A stretch of DNA of 6,594 bases from Lachnospiraceae bacterium (GTDB lineage: Bacteria > Bacillota > Clostridia > Lachnospirales > Lachnospiraceae), in assembly GCA_024691065.1 (NCBI GenBank), contig JAILOA010000461.1, positions 1-6,594 of the forward strand. Reading direction: 5' to 3'. A program made the translations under genes and the position numbers. The notes beneath the pieces were generated by a model. The model saw only the letters and a list, made by a program, of their open reading frames with translations. It had not been told where the DNA came from and did no database searches. Below are positions 5,982 to 6,594 of this stretch, one piece after another (position 1 is the first letter of the stretch; each line of letters opens with the position of its first letter).

Positions 5982-6594
5982 ATGAAGAAAGCCCTCATTC
6001 GCGCAATAATTAAGAGGTTCGGAAAATTATTTATTGCTATGATGATTGTGTCTTCTTTGGGGTTTGGGCTTATGTTGGGTATGGGTAATGGTTTTTTATC
6101 ACTAAAAAATAGTTTAAATGATTATTTGGAGGAGATGAATTATCCGGATGCTGTCATAATGACGGATATTACAACAAGAGAGGATATTGACAGGATTTCA
6201 AAAGTATCAGGAGTGGAGAAGGTAGATGCAAGACTGAACGGAAATCTTGTGGTTCAAAGCAAAGAAGGAAGGTGCTTATCCGTGCAGGCAATGACCTATG
6301 AACCGGATGAGTTTCAGAAATTTTATTATTGGGAAAAGACAGATACAAAAGATGAAGATGCTATACTTCTGGAAGAGGATTTTGCAAAAAATAATAATTT
6401 TCATACCGGTGATAAGATTACGGTCAGAATGGATGATAAATCAAAAGAATGCACGGTCGGCGGACTGGTTTCCAGGCCGGAGATGTTTGCATACCGTAAG
6501 ATTTACGGTGTGGAAGTTATAAGTTCGGAAGTCGGATTTATATATATACCGGGTGAACTCTTAAAAAAAATTGATAATAGAGAATATGATGATG
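5982..6594 (+). CDS. Partial ABC transporter permease, FtsX/MacB type (runs off right edge)
   Basis: The frame opened by the ATG at 5982 has no stop to the end of the window, giving 204 codons of an incomplete protein. It begins MKKALIRAIIKRFGKLF, then one membrane helix (about residues 15-35), then a soluble, probably extracellular domain with features of the MacB periplasmic core: DAVIMTDITTREDIDRI near 56-72, SGVEKVDARLNGNLVV near 76-91, and a beta-rich segment around FHTGDKITVRMDD. This matches the start of large Firmicutes permeases that end in FtsX domains; those should lie beyond the right edge. A TGA in frame just upstream (5973-5975) rules out a longer version. The start has a poor site: AAAGGA at 5962-5967 is 14 bases away and AAAAGG directly abuts the ATG. 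The ATPase gene upstream is the natural partner. No regulator gene (two-component system) is visible in the window. Confidence 0.88.
   Translation, partial: MKKALIRAIIKRFGKLFIAMMIVSSLGFGLMLGMGNGFLSLKNSLNDYLEEMNYPDAVIMTDITTREDIDRISKVSGVEKVDARLNGNLVVQSKEGRCLSVQAMTYEPDEFQKFYYWEKTDTKDEDAILLEEDFAKNNNFHTGDKITVRMDDKSKECTVGGLVSRPEMFAYRKIYGVEVISSEVGFIYIPGELLKKIDNREYDD

Noticed and set aside
6298..6522. Plus-strand open frame of 74 codons at the right end
   Set aside because: It is out of frame with, and inside, the permease gene, whose translation shows MacB-like domain features.

Overview
This is an AT-rich window (roughly one third G+C by eye) with strong AGGAGG-type ribosome binding sites, short intergenic gaps and proteins that resemble those of anaerobic Firmicutes. 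It looks like chromosomal DNA from a Clostridia member, most likely Lachnospiraceae-like; that placement is an inference from gene style, not a database match. No rRNA, tRNA, CRISPR array, transposase or phage gene was seen.

Layout. A bidirectional intergenic region (about 1225-1588) separates two divergent units. The left unit reads on the minus strand. It has a sigma-A-like promoter (1323-1351), then a membrane-anchored family 2 glycosyltransferase of the polyprenyl-phosphate sugar transferase type (247-1224). A second gene starts inside the 3' end of the glycosyltransferase gene (start codon 270-272) and runs off the left edge. Its visible part is a lysine-rich hydrophilic N-terminus containing a perfect 45-bp (15-codon) tandem duplication, followed by the start of a membrane helix. 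The pair plausibly works on lipid-linked sugars or cell-envelope glycans.

The right unit reads on the plus strand. It holds a HCX5R (Y_phosphatase3/LipA-like) protein phosphatase or phosphoinositide phosphatase (1589-2428), a B12-binding-domain radical SAM protein with a DUF4080-type C-terminus (2481-4286), and a seven-helix YwaF/TIGR02206-type membrane protein (4314-5075). Gaps of 52 and 27 nt suggest one operon. After 86 nt comes an ABC transporter: a MacB/LolD/BceA-type ATPase (5162-5866), then, after 115 nt, the N-terminal third or less of its FtsX/MacB-type permease (5982 to the right edge).

Most genes belong to known families. The points most worth a second look are the overlapping, repeat-bearing partial gene at the left edge; the phosphatase, radical SAM and YwaF trio, whose joint function is not obvious; and the ambiguous translation start of the ABC permease. 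I did not see a convincing wholly new system.
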